Position numbers and translations under genes: made by a program. Below, one piece after another: positions 34,560 to 46,825 of a stretch of DNA of 64,000 nt (position 1 is the first letter of the stretch; every line of letters begins with the position of its first letter). The notes beneath the pieces were generated by a model that searched no databases, was not told where the DNA came from, and saw only the letters and a program-made list of their open reading frames with translations. The DNA is from Rhizomys pruinosus (lineage: Eukaryota; Chordata; Mammalia; Rodentia; Spalacidae): positions 416,326 through 480,325 of the forward strand of contig VZQC01009936.1 of assembly GCA_009823505.1 (NCBI GenBank). Reading direction: 5' to 3'.

Positions 34560-36194
34560 TAGAGAGTGGCTATTTTTACTGGTAACCATCAGTCACTGGA
34601 TGATAGCACTGGTTGCTATTATTCCTTGGTAAATTTCTAAGTGCGAACAAAATGTGTTATATGTTATACATATTCAATTGTTAATCTTGAAAACCCTCAA
34701 GAACCTAAGCCTTATATCATAACTTCAAGTATTAGTATAAAACTCATTCTGCCTATGGAAACTTTTAACAGCTTTCTCTGACTGGTAGAAGATTCATAGT
34801 AACATAGTTGAAATACTAGTAGCTCACTGAGTAGCCACTAAGCTTATTCTTAAAGTTATTTTCATAATTGAGCTAATATTATCACCCTCACTACTATTGA
34901 CAGAGTAGAAGTCATGCTGAGAAATGGTACCAAGGTCATCATTAAATTATTGCACTGTGATGTGGGATGAGGAATGGGAGCCACCTGTGGATTCCTTTGT
35001 GCTTGTCTGATTGCTCTGAAACCTGGCCCCTTGCAGGATCTGCCTGCCTTGAGATCAAAGGCACTCATGAGTTCTCGAACTCCGAACTCCTGATGCTAGT
35101 ACTGATGTCATGGAGCATGAAGCAGGGGTTTTGAAACCAGGTGGAGATATGATGTCCCTCTTGGTATAAAAACAGAATTCTGTGAATAAAAATATGAGTT
35201 CTTCTTACCATCAGACAGGGACTCCTGGTCATTATTTTGCACATCAGGCTTGTGTAGTTGTGACCAGTGGGTTGGATGTGCATCCAGCAGACCACCAACC
35301 TGGGAAGCTGGTGTGGGGTTGGAAGGAGACCTATCAGGTCACCAGCTGTGATGTGTGGTGAGCTCCTGGGCAGGGAATTAGACTGCAGAGTGCCTATCAG
35401 GTGACAGTCTGGCATTGGGCTGTAGAGTGTCTATCAGGCAGCAGCCTGGAGGATCTGGAAGTGCTGATAAGGCAGTGCTTGGTGTAGATGTTAGATGAGA
35501 CAGGTGGCAGTGGAAAGGTTGTCAGCTTTTGGCCCCAAGGTTTAGTACAGCTGCAGGCAGCTGTCTTGCATTTCCCTTTTTCTCTGTAATACAGTGGAGG
35601 AGGTTCATGCACCAACCTCTACATGTGGCAGAGTGACACCACAGATACTGAATCTGTAGTTCTAATATGCTTCAGTAGGACACTTTAAATTTAGCAAGTG
35701 GAGTAGACAGTTAGTCTGCATATTCTGCATCTATGGATGCAAGTCACTTCAGACAGAGAAATAAGAGAATGTATGCTGAACATGGGTAGAATAGTTTCCA
35801 TGGTTATTCTGTAAAGGAGATGAGTAAACTATATACCCAGCCTTTATTTTGTTTTCACTATTATAGGTGATCTAGTGGTGACTTAATGCATACTGCAGCA
35901 CTATGGGGACTATATAAAACACACCATTTTGTATGAGAAACTTCATCCACTGCCAATTTTGTTTTCTGCAGATAACAAGACATGTCTCTACAGAAAGCCC
36001 AAGCTGATCACCTCAATTGCCAAAGATAAGTTACATCAAAGTTAAAAGCATATTTCAGAACTCCCTATTTGCTCTTACCTGAAATTTCATAATTTAGACT
36101 CATAGAAAATTGTATGGGTAAAAAAAAGTCTAGACTCTCATTCTAACAACTAGCATATTTCAGCATTAGTTTTGCACTCATTATTAGCTTGTGT
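34560..36194. other. Unrecognised DNA
   Basis: About 1.6 kb. The part 34980-35640 looks like a degraded mobile element (repeated tatcagg motifs near 35333, 35393 and 35433) but could not be assigned. No gene is seen; the minus-strand 116-codon frame (35065-35415) has no recognised motif. Confidence 0.4.
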
Positions 36195-36430
36195 GGTATG
36201 TGAAGTTTTATTTATTGTTCTGTATGTATGGTGTATGCATGTGTATGTGAACCTATATGTGTGTGAATCTCTGTGCATGCTTGTGAACTTCTGTGTGTGT
36301 ATATGTGTATATGAAACTGTGTGTGAATGTGTGTCTGAGCCAGTGTGTGTGCATGTGTTTGTGTGTGTGTATGTGTGTCCTTGTGTGTGTGGATGAATCC
36401 ATGTGTGCTCACACTTTTGTATGTATGTAC
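36195..36430. repeat. Degenerate GT-rich repeat
   Basis: Interrupted tgtgtg/gtgaat units over more than 200 bp. The frames across it are poly-Val-Cys or poly-His-Thr and do not encode proteins. Confidence 0.85.
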
Positions 36431-36486
36431 ATAGGCCAGAGACGAGCTTTGTTTGTCTTCTATTGCTTTGCATTTATCTTTTCACA

Positions 36487-36705
36487 CAGGTTCTCTTCCT
36501 GGAGCCCGCTGGCCTGGAACACACCAGTTTGGTTACACTGGCTGGAGAGTTAGCCCACAGGACCCTCCCGTCTTTATTCTCCCAGGGCTTAGGTTATAGA
36601 CATGGGCTGCTATGTCTGGCTTTATTGCATGAGAGTTGGGGATACAAATTCAGGGCCTCATGTTTGTGTGGCAGGCACTTTATTTTCAGAGCAGGTTCTT
36701 CATTC
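36487..36705 (-). mobile_element. B4-type SINE, antisense
   Basis: B1-like part on the left (gcccgctggcctggaac, cccagggcttaggttatagacatggg) and tRNA/ID-like head on the right (cagggcctcatgtttgtgtggcaggcac). This is the B4 order read on the minus strand. Confidence 0.65.
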
Positions 36706-37244
36706 TAAGGTGTTTTTTGAAATTTTATGTAAAAAGCTCACTTTTTAACATATTTGAAATGGAGTTAATTTCTGGCACAGATTTTGTTTTTGAAACAAAA
36801 TTTATGAGAAATTATAAGAACTAAAACAAGCTCTGTTGTGCTAATAACATCCATATGCAGTATACATTACATCTTTGAACATGCTTTCTGAATTTAAGTA
36901 TGCAATCAATGACAAGGAAAACAAATGAAGAAGAGATTGTCTTGCTACTCACTCACACCTTCCTCAGATGATCCTCTGGATGCTGGAAACACATAAATAA
37001 CTTACTATGGTAAATTCTAAGCAGATATTCGATCACAGGGAAGGCCAAAGTAGAAAAGTCACTTAAGAAGACAATCTGACAGTAGTAAGCAGCTATTGTC
37101 CCTAGTGGGTGCACTCTCCATTTACAGGTTAGTGTTATAATAGAGGAACTCATTTTATTATCACTAAACACGTTGTCCAAATCTCTATGGAGAGTGAACG
37201 TGTGAATTTGAATGTCTTTTTTCATTTCTAATAGTTCTGTGAAG
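36706..37244. other. No recognised feature
   Basis: Unassigned DNA before the next B2. Confidence 0.35.
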
Positions 37245-37262
37245 ATAGAAGCAGTCACTCCT

Positions 37263-37499
37263 TGGGGCTGGAGAGATGACCTAGCGGTTAAGAGCACCGA
37301 CTGCTCTTGCAGAGGACCTTGGTTCGATCCCCACACCCACATGGTGGTTGAGAACCATCCTTAACTCCAGATCCAGGGTAATCTGACGCCTTCTTCTGAC
37401 CTCTGCAGCATTGCACAACATGGGTTCACAAACCTACATGCAGACAGTACATTCATACACATAAAAAATAAATAAAATTTAAAAAGTTCTTAAAAAAAA
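37263..37499 (+). mobile_element. B2 SINE, young
   Basis: Complete B2 with tRNA-like head (ggggctggagagatgacctagcgg) and tail ending in poly(A). The 18-bp duplication atagaagcagtcactcct (37245-37262), with one mismatch at 37500-37517, shows recent insertion. Confidence 0.96.
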
Positions 37500-37517
37500 A
37501 TAGAAACAGTCACTCCT

Positions 37518-38561
37518 ATTCTGGATCCTTGATTACAAAAGGCACAAGAAGACCTTATTATAAGAAAACCTCCTCTGTTTATATCATATAAAAATGAACT
37601 TAGAGTATAGTGCATATTTAGGAGAAGCAGCTATGGGTTTGTTTTTATGAATAAATGAGTCATTATTAGCCTTTCAGATAAGTTGAGTTAATGTTCTAAA
37701 AAGAAGAATATGAAAACTCAAAAGAGATTTTTCTATTGTTCTATTTTGTGAACAGCAAAGCACAAGTCCATAGCCTATTCAGACAGGAAATGTTGGTGTT
37801 TTACCTGAGAAATGTAATTTCTATTGTTCTGAAAATGATCTCAAGAAAGAAAGTAATCGGTTCCTTCCAGTTATTAAAATAGTTATTTCTTTGTCATCTT
37901 GGCCAACTGGAATACCCTTGTTTAAACACTTATAATTTAGCTTTTACTTTGAAGTACATGGTAAAAGTCATATCTCTGAATTTGTATGTATATGAATGTT
38001 TGTCTCTCTCATGCTGTGAGATTATATATAAATTATCCAGATAAAGAATTTAATTTGGCACAATAGGCCTTAATGAAAATGACAGAATGTATGAATTCCA
38101 GTGGGGGTCAGGGTGCTGATAGAGAGGGAGTATAAAGGTGACTAAGACCGATTGAGACGTTATGTATGAAATGCAATAAAATTGTAACACATCATATCTT
38201 CTATTGAAAATAATTCTAATACACTATAATATGCTAAATGGATTAGCAACAATCAGCTTTTAAAACTGTATTAGAATTGGTTAGAGACAATATAATGGAA
38301 GAAACTGAACAATTGCACTGAAATTTTAGTAATAAATGTAATTCATGTATTAAGAATTGTTATGAGTAAGGACAAAGGTTTCCCATATAAAAGAAAAGGA
38401 ATAGAGCATTCCTTCAGAAAGCGATGGGCAATTTGAAGTGCTACCCAGATTATGTGACATTTCCTCTAGGGAATTTCAGCTGTTCAAAACCTATTTCTGC
38501 TCTTATCCACTTTATTTAATTAGACATGATGACAAGGTTTCAGGTACTATTACTTGATGTG
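37518..38561. other. No recognised feature
   Basis: About 1 kb of AT-rich DNA without assignable content. Confidence 0.4.
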
Positions 38562-38668
38562 CAGAAGAGGAGATCGAAAGCAGTGGTTGCATAACTCCAC
38601 CAAGCCAGCCACAGCAGAGGTGGGGCTCAAAACCAAAGTCCAGGCAGGTCCATTAGTGCCAATTCCTC
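38562..38668 (-). mobile_element. MIR SINE, antisense
   Basis: Order agaagaggagatcgaaagcag, ggttgcataactccaccaag, gaggtggggctcaaaaccaaag, caggcaggtcc follows the antisense MIR body. An ancient mammalian element. Confidence 0.6.
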
Positions 38669-39062
38669 CTACAAATCCAGAGGAAGAAAGAGAGAGCATT
38701 TTAAAGATAATTTGAGTGATAATTGTATACAGCTTAAAACAATGGAATGGAATGCAACTAAGTATAATGAGTGAAAAGTGAAGCAGCATGTTTGTAAAAT
38801 GACTGAAAAAGATGAGAATGTTTTAGAAAGTGTTTATTAAATATCATTTGTGTCACCATCTTCATAATGAAAGTGAAAGAATAAATCAATATTGTACTCA
38901 TCAAAAACCTAAATGGTTTAAATTAATGGCATACCTCCCATTTACTGACATTTGCCCTGTACAGCTTTCCCAAGGGAATCCACCTCATTGTGGACTCAAA
39001 TGGTCAGGATGAAAGCATCATGTGTATAATATGGATCTTAGTGGCAAAGAAATCATTGTCAA
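38669..39062. other. No recognised feature
   Basis: Unassigned AT-rich DNA. Confidence 0.35.
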
Positions 39063-39192
39063 GCCAAGGCCACGGGAGAGCTGGTTAAGACTACTCACAG
39101 CTCAGCTTTACGGAGTTCTGGCCCAGACAGTAAAATTTGCATTTCTAGTGAAGCTCCCAGGTGATGCTAATGCTGGTGGGACAGAAGAGAGA
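39063..39192 (+). mobile_element. MER5-type DNA transposon remnant
   Basis: gagagctggttaagactac, then aatttgcatttctagtgaagctcccaggtgatgctaatgctggtgg: the diagnostic core of MER5A/B, a non-autonomous hAT-Charlie element common to placental mammals. Confidence 0.82.
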
Positions 39193-39385
39193 ATTTCTGT
39201 CTTGCTAGACAGAAAGGCAGATAAGCTTCACCCTCAGGCGCTGCCAAAGTCTTTGCCCAACATCCACACACTGGTGGAAGGGAGAAATCCACATCAAGGG
39301 AGCACAGGGAGATTCTCAGCAAACAGCGGGAAACACTCTCCACTGTGCAAAGGATGGGACTGAAGAGATTTAATTGTACATTTTA
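39193..39385. other. No recognised feature
   Basis: Short unassigned spacer; part of a 113-codon chance frame (39022-39363) that also runs through the MER5 remnant. Confidence 0.35.
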
Positions 39386-39400
39386 AATGTCCGTTTCTTT

Positions 39401-39570
39401 TCTTTTCTTTCCTTTCTTTTTTTTTTGTCTTTTTGAGACAAGGTCTCCCTGTTGCTCTGGCTGGCCTGGAACTCACTCTGTAGACCAGGCTGGCCTTGAA
39501 CTCACAAAGATCCACCTGCCTTTGCCTTCTGAGTGCTCGGATTAAAGGCGTGTGCCACCGCACCCGGCAG
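39401..39570 (-). mobile_element. B1 SINE
   Basis: Antisense B1 with a TTTTC-rich tail, gagacaaggtctccctgttg, ctgtagaccaggctggcc and ccaccgcacccggc. The duplication aatgtccgtttcttt/aatgtctgtttcttt lies at 39386-39400 and 39571-39585. Confidence 0.94.
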
Positions 39571-39585
39571 AATGTCTGTTTCTTT

Positions 39586-39739
39586 TTTTTTTTAATTTTC
39601 ATCTTTTATTGATGCTTTGTGTATTTCATACATCATTTTCCAAATCAGTTCAGGCATATTTCCCTTTCCCTTCCCCCCACCCCACCCCACCCCATCCCAG
39701 ATCATGCATTCTGCCATAACTGTCCTGCATCTTTCTCTC
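39586..39739 (-). mobile_element. L1 3'UTR end, antisense
   Basis: Poly(T), tcttttattgatgctttgtg, a C-rich tract and gatcatgcattctgccataac: nearly the same as 30424-30580. It stops at tttctctcag, where a second poly(T) begins. Confidence 0.85.
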
Positions 39740-40588
39740 AGTTTTTTTTTTTTCATTTTTTAACATTAAGTAATAATTTATTAGTACAAGCATCCTTCAT
39801 GTAAAACCAATTTGCACGCAGTTGTGCATAAACCCACACAGCCCATGGGTCCCACCATCCAGCAGGGGAGGTTGTGTGTTCATTCAAGTTGATCAAATGA
39901 GTGTCCAGACTACATTGTTGTAGTTTCACCTTTCACACCAATCGCAGCCCTTACATTCTACCATGCCCCCTCTTCCGCAGATTGTTCCCTAGGCTTAGAA
40001 AAGGAGCACAGGTGGATGAGAAGCAAAACAGTCTACTTTCTCTGGAGCTGTTGTCTTGGTCTCTGGTCAATTCTGGCTGTTTCCTTTCATGGGTTGACAG
40101 TGTGTCCAGGAATAACCTTTTGATCCTACAAATGAAGCACAAGCAATTAGATATATAGGTATTTAAACAGTATTAATTGTTATGGTAGTTTACTTTGGTA
40201 TAGACACAGATGTTTGGATGGTATGTTAATCCATGAATTACATTTTTTGCTGTTAAATATGACAGGGTCTTATTGTGGCTTATAACATCTCCTAACCATT
40301 AGAGGATGTAAGCTTGTGGCATCAGCCGTTGGTTATTCCTCCAAGGAGAGAGATAATAGCCAATTAGATTTGGGATATACAGGCATATGTCTACCACTGC
40401 TGCACAGTTTTTCCAGGCAGGTGAGGTGTAGCTGGTGCTGACAGAGGAGTCTTACTTGACTCAAGGAGACCTATATTTGCTTTATTGGTTTAGTGGCCTT
40501 TGGTAACACTCTCTGGTATTCCAGAGACCATCTGTATACTTGCAAGTGTGGTCTCAATACATCTTTCCCATGTTTACATCAGGTCGGA
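39740..40588 (-). pseudogene. Possible processed retrocopy of an unidentified transcript
   Basis: Read on the minus strand this ends with AATAAA (antisense tttatt near 39776) followed about 25 bases later by a poly(A) run (39740-39752), as a polyadenylated RNA would. Its 5' end abuts agaatgtctgttt (40589-40601), which also lies left of the adjoining L1 3' end (39569-39581). The pair therefore looks like one insertion. I do not recognise the transcript: frames are short, and it could be a 3'UTR or a non-coding or LTR-derived RNA. Confidence 0.5.
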
Positions 40589-40604
40589 AGAATGTCTGTT
40601 TTTT

Positions 40605-42128
40605 ACCGTGAATCAAATTCATTCATATCATCATAGAATCACTTTCCAATCTCGTGAGTTATATGTGGGGTTAGGGGTTCCAGAAGAAAGGTTCCAACCA
40701 TGCAAACAGGACCAATAATTGGGAATGACACCATACACTGCCAGAAAGACAGAATGGAACAGAGGTGAGCTAGGGATAGTCAGTAGAATATGTCAGTAGC
40801 TGTCTTTGTGTGTTTAGGCACATCAAAACTCAGGGGTCTACAGAAGCCAAAACTGGGACTGTGGCTTGGTCTCTAGGGGTGGGATGCTACTTAGGAGAGA
40901 GAACTATTTGCTAATTCACAAAAGCAGAACCTTGTTTTCTAGCTGCAAACTGACTTCATCAGCCTCTCCTCACACTTGAGGCACTGATAATGTTGGCAGA
41001 CTAACTGCCTACAAGGAAAGGGGAGGGGAACCTTAGAGATCTGAGCTCTGGCTGCTAACAGTACTGCCTTGTTCAAGTGACAGAGAGGTGTCAGAACTCT
41101 AGCTTGCTAAACCCTTCATAGCCATGCCTTTTGTTGACATTCTTTCCTTTGTACTGCTGGGATGAGTATGGAGAGAGTGAATTTATATTATATGATCAGA
41201 ATCCTTGGGAATAGTGGAGAGTAAGTCTCATATTAATAGAGTTGAGTCCATAATCCTATTTCTCATTGTGCATTTAAGCTTCCAGCTGAAAGCACAGTAA
41301 CGTCCTATTTTGAGTGTTTGAAATTTGGTTATTTTTATGCAGATATTGGTCCCCAAACTGAGTTCTCTTTAAGATCTAGAAATTCATTCTAACACTTGGG
41401 ACAAATTGACTGGGTTGCCCTTACTTCGTGACATTGCCAGGGGTCTTGGGCTCTTGAATATGTTGCTCAAGGGAAGTGTTAACCCTCCACTTTGCATTAT
41501 ATGCCGCCTTAATGCCAAGTCCTGGTGACAGGGGGAATCCACATAGGATGATGGGGATTCCACTGCAGTGTGTTTCAGTTCCATGAACCTCTCAGATACT
41601 CTGATTTATGAAACTCGAGATGATTTTTTTCTGTGCATTAAATAATTATAATGAGAACAAAAAGTAATTTAACATAAAATTGTTGCTTTTCCAAATACTT
41701 GTAAAAGTATCATTTAGAGAGGCTTTCATGAATATATCAACAACCTATTTAAAAGTTCCCAGGTTTAACTGAGAGAAGACATGTGGAAATAGACACCCAG
41801 GTCTTAAGAGGAGGTGGGTGCCCTGTGACCCCTGGTTCTTGTATCCTCTTTGGTGACTGGTTGTTATGATCCATTGACATTTCTTGATAAAATATGTTCT
41901 TTAATTCAAAACTGTGAAATATTTTTGTTTGCATGATGAGTCCATTATAAGGTATTCTCTTATTATTTGATAAGAAATCTAAAATTGAAAATTGATTACA
42001 TTTTGTGTAAATGTTGACCTGAAAATAATGTTCTAATTGAGCTCTAGATAAAGAGTTATTGAAGGGAATTTATCCTACAATTTTTAAAATTGTAGTGCTG
42101 ATATTATTACTTACAATAAAAATATTAA
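40605..42128. other. Unrecognised DNA
   Basis: About 1.5 kb without an assignable gene or repeat. Confidence 0.4.
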
Positions 42129-42320
42129 GGGCTGGCGAGATGGTCAGTGAGTGGAGATACTTGCTACCAGGCCTGATGACCTGAGTTCCATCACCACTTA
42201 TGCATATCATGAAAGCAGAGAACTGCTTCCTTCAAGTTGTCCTCTGACTTCCACATGAATTATGCTGGAGTATGTTTACATTCTTGTACAGAGACAGACA
42301 CACATGCGCACACATTAAAT
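42129..42320 (+). mobile_element. B3-type SINE
   Basis: gggctggcgagatggtcagtgag head, gcctgatgacctgagttcc, gttgtcctctgacttccacatg and a final acacatgcgcacacatt segment: B3, a B2 relative. Confidence 0.85.
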
Positions 42321-42382
42321 AGTTGTGATAAAAACATATAACCAAAATCGAACCATGCTCAAACCTTTTCATAGACCTTTTC

Positions 42383-42588
42383 CTTTTTATTTATTTTTAT
42401 TTTATGCATATGAGTGTACTGCCTACATGTATGTAAGTGCACCCTTGTTGCAACGTCCATGGAGGACAGAAGAGGGTGTCAGAGCCCCTAGAACTGGAGT
42501 TACAGATGGTTTGAGGGTGCTGGGATTTGAACCAGGTTCTTCTGCAAGAGCAGCTAGTGCTCTTAACAGCTGAGCAATCTCTAGCCCC
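42383..42588 (-). mobile_element. B2 SINE
   Basis: Antisense B2 with T-rich tail, agaagagggtgtcagag, gaactggagttacagatgg, and head ctgcaagagcagctagtgct to ctctagcccc. Diverged. Confidence 0.9.
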
Positions 42589-43929
42589 TCCTCTTCTGTT
42601 GTAAATCTCATCTCCTCTATTAGTACTCCAGGCATACTTTGCACAGTCATCACCTAATTCTCTGCTATGTTTAAATTGATGCAAAGCCTTTACAAAATTC
42701 AGTTAGGAAGAAGTGAATTGTGAAGAATTCGGGGAAACAGACAAAAATGAAAGAAAAGGAACTGGGTGAAAGCACAAATCCCTCAACATCATGTTAAGGT
42801 ATGCATCTATTTACTCATATTCTTGGACAGCTAAGGTCCCTTTTACCTGACTTCAGTGGCATAAATGAAAATGAAAATAAGGAAACTTCAGTAGCTATTT
42901 GGTAAGGGCTGAATTTCAGTAATTACATGAAGCTTGTTAAATTTTAATTTTAACAGTGAGAAATTTATAAACAGCTTTCAAACAGATGACTCGAACTGAT
43001 GCTATTATTATTTATACAGAATGGTAAGGCTTGACTCACTTGTTCTAACAAGTGGTGCTATCTGAGTCACAGCTTCACCATGTGACACAGTTTTGTTGAT
43101 GTTCCCTCAGAAGAGATTTTTATGTTTACTTCTATGTTAGGAAATTCTGGCTGCTTTGCTTGTATATGAATCAGAAACAAAAACCTACATTTTCTGTAAC
43201 AGTGAAAATTAAATTTTCTTGTTAAACAAAGGTTGTCACTTAACATGTTTCCAACCTATGTATTCTGCACTTCTGAGTAACGAATATGAATCACATCTGT
43301 ATGATTTCTGCACAATATGGATTGCTTATCAACATATGGAAAGGGGACTTTCTACCCCTCATTTAATGTGCTGTCATAATCTTCAGCTGAGTCACTGTGA
43401 GGATAAAACTGCTTGCAGGTCAATTATTACTCAAATGCTAAAACATTTCTCATGATGCGAATCCTCAATAGAACAACTTGACCTTTCAAAATTCTCAAAT
43501 CTCTCTGAACAGTTGCTGCTCAGGGCAGATCTGACAGTCTTTCAGACTAATAATGACAATATCTTATTTGATGTCCTAATATTTTACTTAGGCCTGTGTT
43601 TCCTGGTTTGTCTCTTTACAACTTTCTTTGTTGACTTGTCATATGCTTGTTTATGTGTTACAATTTTCTACCTAACCAATACATGTAGTTTTGAGCTTTC
43701 TAATTTTAGAGAGTTGTTCAGTTTTGGACTATAATTAGAGTCAAGACTTGGATAAGAACCTTCCATGCATTAATCACTCAAATGTTTCTCCGTCTGTCAT
43801 GGATGGAAGTTTTTTTTTACATGCCTTTCTCCAGATTCATACCCTCTAATCTTCTATAGGGCTATGTTGGAACATATGCATCTAAGGAGCAGGGTTAAAT
43901 GAGATTACAAAGGGTGGGTCCATAATTCA
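42589..43929. other. No recognised feature
   Basis: About 1.3 kb of unassigned DNA. The longest frames (73-78 codons) show no motif. Confidence 0.4.
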
Positions 43930-43934
43930 ATGTC

Positions 43935-44310
43935 TGTCCTAATTTCATTTCTGTTGCTGTGATAAAATGTGACAAAAACAAATTGAGAGAGAAGCCTAAT
44001 CTAGATCACAGCAGTTCCGTGTTAGAGTCCACTTGTACAGAGAATCACACTGGCAAGATCTTGAGATAGCTGATCACAGTACATCTACAGTCACCAACAG
44101 AGGAGGAGAGGGCACGCTTAGTGCTTAGCTAGCTTTCCTACTAGGAAGTATTGCTGCCCATAGTAGGCTGGATCTTCCCACATCAACTAAGATGATCAAG
44201 ACAATTTCTCCACAGGCATGGCACAGAATAGCCTGAACAAGCCAATCCTTCATTAAAAGTCTCTTCCCAGGTGATTCTAGTTGTGTTGACAGTTATAAAT
44301 AATCATCACC
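43935..44310 (-). mobile_element. Solo LTR, ERV-L/MaLR type, type A
   Basis: Same type as 23067-23474: starts tgtcctaatttc...ttgctgtgataaaa and contains ggctggatcttcccacatc and ttgtgttgacag near its right end. The perfect 5-bp duplication atgtc lies at 43930-43934 and 44311-44315. The terminal CA has mutated to CC. Confidence 0.78.
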
Positions 44311-44315
44311 ATGTC

Positions 44316-44614
44316 CTTTCAAGAAGAGAATTCTGTTGTTACAGGAATATACACCATGTTGAGATTAAGGGCATAGTGAGAACTTTTACATAGGGAAATC
44401 AGGAAGGGAGCATTTACAGAAACCAAATGGGCTGGAACTCTGATTTGGACTTCCTACCTCCAGAACTTCAAGAGATAAAAATGCTTTAGCCACCTAGTCT
44501 GTGGTATTTTATTTTGTCAGGTCTTACACCAATCATTATTTCTTTTTGGAACATTTTAACAGCCACATTATTACTTTTTGGTTTTAAATTTTATTGACTC
44601 CATCAACCTTTTTC

Positions 44615-44616
<2 letters not shown>
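44316..44616. other. No recognised feature
   Basis: Unassigned DNA. Confidence 0.35.

Positions 44617-44668
<52 letters not shown>
44617..44668. repeat. (GA)n microsatellite
   Basis: Purine GA run of about 50 bp. Confidence 0.97.
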
Positions 44669-44669
<1 letters not shown>

Positions 44670-46034
44670 TGTCATAGACAAGCAATGCATACTCTCTTAT
44701 TCCCTTTACTATGGCAGTTTTATGATAGAGTTCTGGATACATAGTAATGGTTCACTGCTTATGACTCTCAAGGGTCAGATATCCTAGGCAAAGTCAGAAG
44801 ATACTCTAATACAGGCAGTTTTACTTAACTATAGCATTTGTGTTCACTGTATCGATCGATTTGCACAGCTCACTGGAAGTTAGACCAACACTAGATGTTA
44901 GATCTCTACACTGGTAGACACATCAAAAAGACAATGTTGTCATAGAGGACATCTATTCTCAAGTCATTGTTCTCTCAAGGGTGCACTATTAATATAATTA
45001 AAGGTATATTCATTTCATTTTCCTTACTTACCTTTGAAAATAATAAATTATTAAAGTTGCAAAATAATGTAACCCATATTTCTTCTCTCCTATCATTAAA
45101 CACAATTTTCCCCTTTCATTTGTTTAAGCAGAATGTCCCAGAAGACTCTCTAAACACATCCAGACTCACATTCACTAACTGCAAAGCAAACACCAGCCTC
45201 TGTACACATAAGTTAGAAATATTCTGTAGGAACTGAGTGTAGGTTGACTGTTACATCAAATACTAGGATGATCTTTAAGATTCCCTGTATGCCATCTTTC
45301 TGCTGGAAGAATACAATATTACAATATTAATCCTAAAATTATTTTCACATCTGTATTATCAATTCCAGATACTTAGAAATTCATTTTCTCGTATTAATAA
45401 CTTTTCCTGCACATTTTAATTTCTACAAGCTCTATCTCTGATTACTTTGAATACAACAGATCTCTCATATATTTTAAGGTTCTCCACCTCCCTTGATTTC
45501 TCTTTATCTGGATTTGTTCCCTCCCTTTGATTCCTTATTGAGCATCATGATAGAAATTGTTAAATTACTTGAATATATTATCATTTCTGCTTAAAAGGGA
45601 GCAAAACAAAGCATTAATCTCTCCACAAAATTAGCCATTTTTAGTTTAAACATTAAACAAGTTTAAACATTCTGTAACCTAAACATATGCCAACAAGCAA
45701 TTTGGCCTTCATGCTATTGAAGGAGGATACGGAAGCCCCTTTCTCTTTCTTAATCTGGGTGGGTTGGTGGGTGCTTTCACAAATGGAGCCATATGACATG
45801 AGGGAATCAGTGTGTCCCTGGTGACCATGCATTGCCATGGCTGTCTTGCTCTCTGAGATCCTGTACCATGTAAGAATTCTGCACATGGTCCTTGGGATGC
45901 AGCCTGTGGGAGGAGCAGGTCTGGCATGAATGAAGAGCTGGGCATAATTTCCAGTGTGGAAGAAAAAAATTAAAAACACACATAGTGCTTAGAATGAACA
46001 AGTGCACTGACTCTGTTGAGATTCCGAGGCAGAG
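44669..46034. other. No recognised feature
   Basis: About 1.4 kb of unassigned AT-rich DNA. A 108-codon minus-strand frame (45653-45979) has no recognised motif. Confidence 0.4.
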
Positions 46035-46200
46035 TCATTTGTAAGGTGGCCAGTCCTTCGAAAAAGGATGTCTTTCTCACATATCTAATGCTTTCTCTTT
46101 CCCAAGAGCTCCCACTTTTCTAGGATTGTGAACTTAACTGGTTCTTCTGAAGGAAAAGGAGGGGTCAGAAGTCCAACCACCCTGTCCACCCAGCCAGACA
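46035..46200. repeat. Unclassified dispersed repeat, copy 1
   Basis: Shares with 49735-49895, in the same order and orientation, gtaaggtgg, atgctttctc, tgtg(g)act(t)...ggttcttctgaaggaaa(a)gg and a final cagac block. Family unknown. Confidence 0.6.
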
Positions 46201-46825
46201 ACCAGACAACATTGACTGTGTGGTTGTTTTTATGTTTTGTTTTGTTTTGTTTTGTTTTGTTTAAGAATGTGGATGACTTTGGAAATCTGGACTAGAGGAA
46301 TAGTTGAATACTGGGAGTAGAGCTCAGCAGGCAGTTTTAGTAGGAGACTGGAAGAAGCAAGGTAGTACTGACAACAATGAAGTTCCACATGTTTTAGCTA
46401 GGAATCTGTCTCCTCTCTGCCTAGGACCTAAGAACTGAGGCTAAATTAAAAAGTAATAGACTATTTCTTTTGTGGAAGAAATTACAAGACAGCCTAACAT
46501 TGAATCTATGATATTTTTATTGATGATAAGTATTATGCAGATCTACAGTGAAAGAGAACAAATGGTGTAGAAAAAAATGCAGAATATAGTTTGAAGAGAA
46601 AAAGAGCACTAGGAAACTTAATGTTGTGGCCAAGTCCTGTCCTGGAAGAAAGACTCTCATTGCAAGGCTATTAGCAACATTAAGGAACGGCTCCTGATCT
46701 GCACTTCAACAATGTGGAGATTCCTCAGGGCAAGATGCAATTCAGCTAAGCATTTCGCTTGTGAAAAGAGAAACCCAAGGGTTTTCAATTTGTAGAAAAC
46801 AACACAAAGCATCTTCCAAGGGGGT
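46201..46825. other. Unassigned DNA with (TTTTG)n
   Basis: Holds a (TTTTG)n run at 46230-46261; otherwise nothing recognised. Confidence 0.5.

Noticed and set aside
35065..35415. 116-codon minus-strand frame
   Set aside because: Low-complexity-like content in a possible degraded mobile element with repeated tatcagg motifs; no domain.
36150..36473. 107-codon His/Thr-rich frame
   Set aside because: Antisense reading of a GT-rich simple repeat.
37263..37340. tRNA gene at B2 heads
   Set aside because: Box A and B resemble tRNA because B2 derives from one, but the fold and 3' end are not those of a tRNA gene and the SINE body follows.
39022..39363. 113-codon plus-strand frame
   Set aside because: It runs through a MER5 transposon remnant and shows no recognisable domain.
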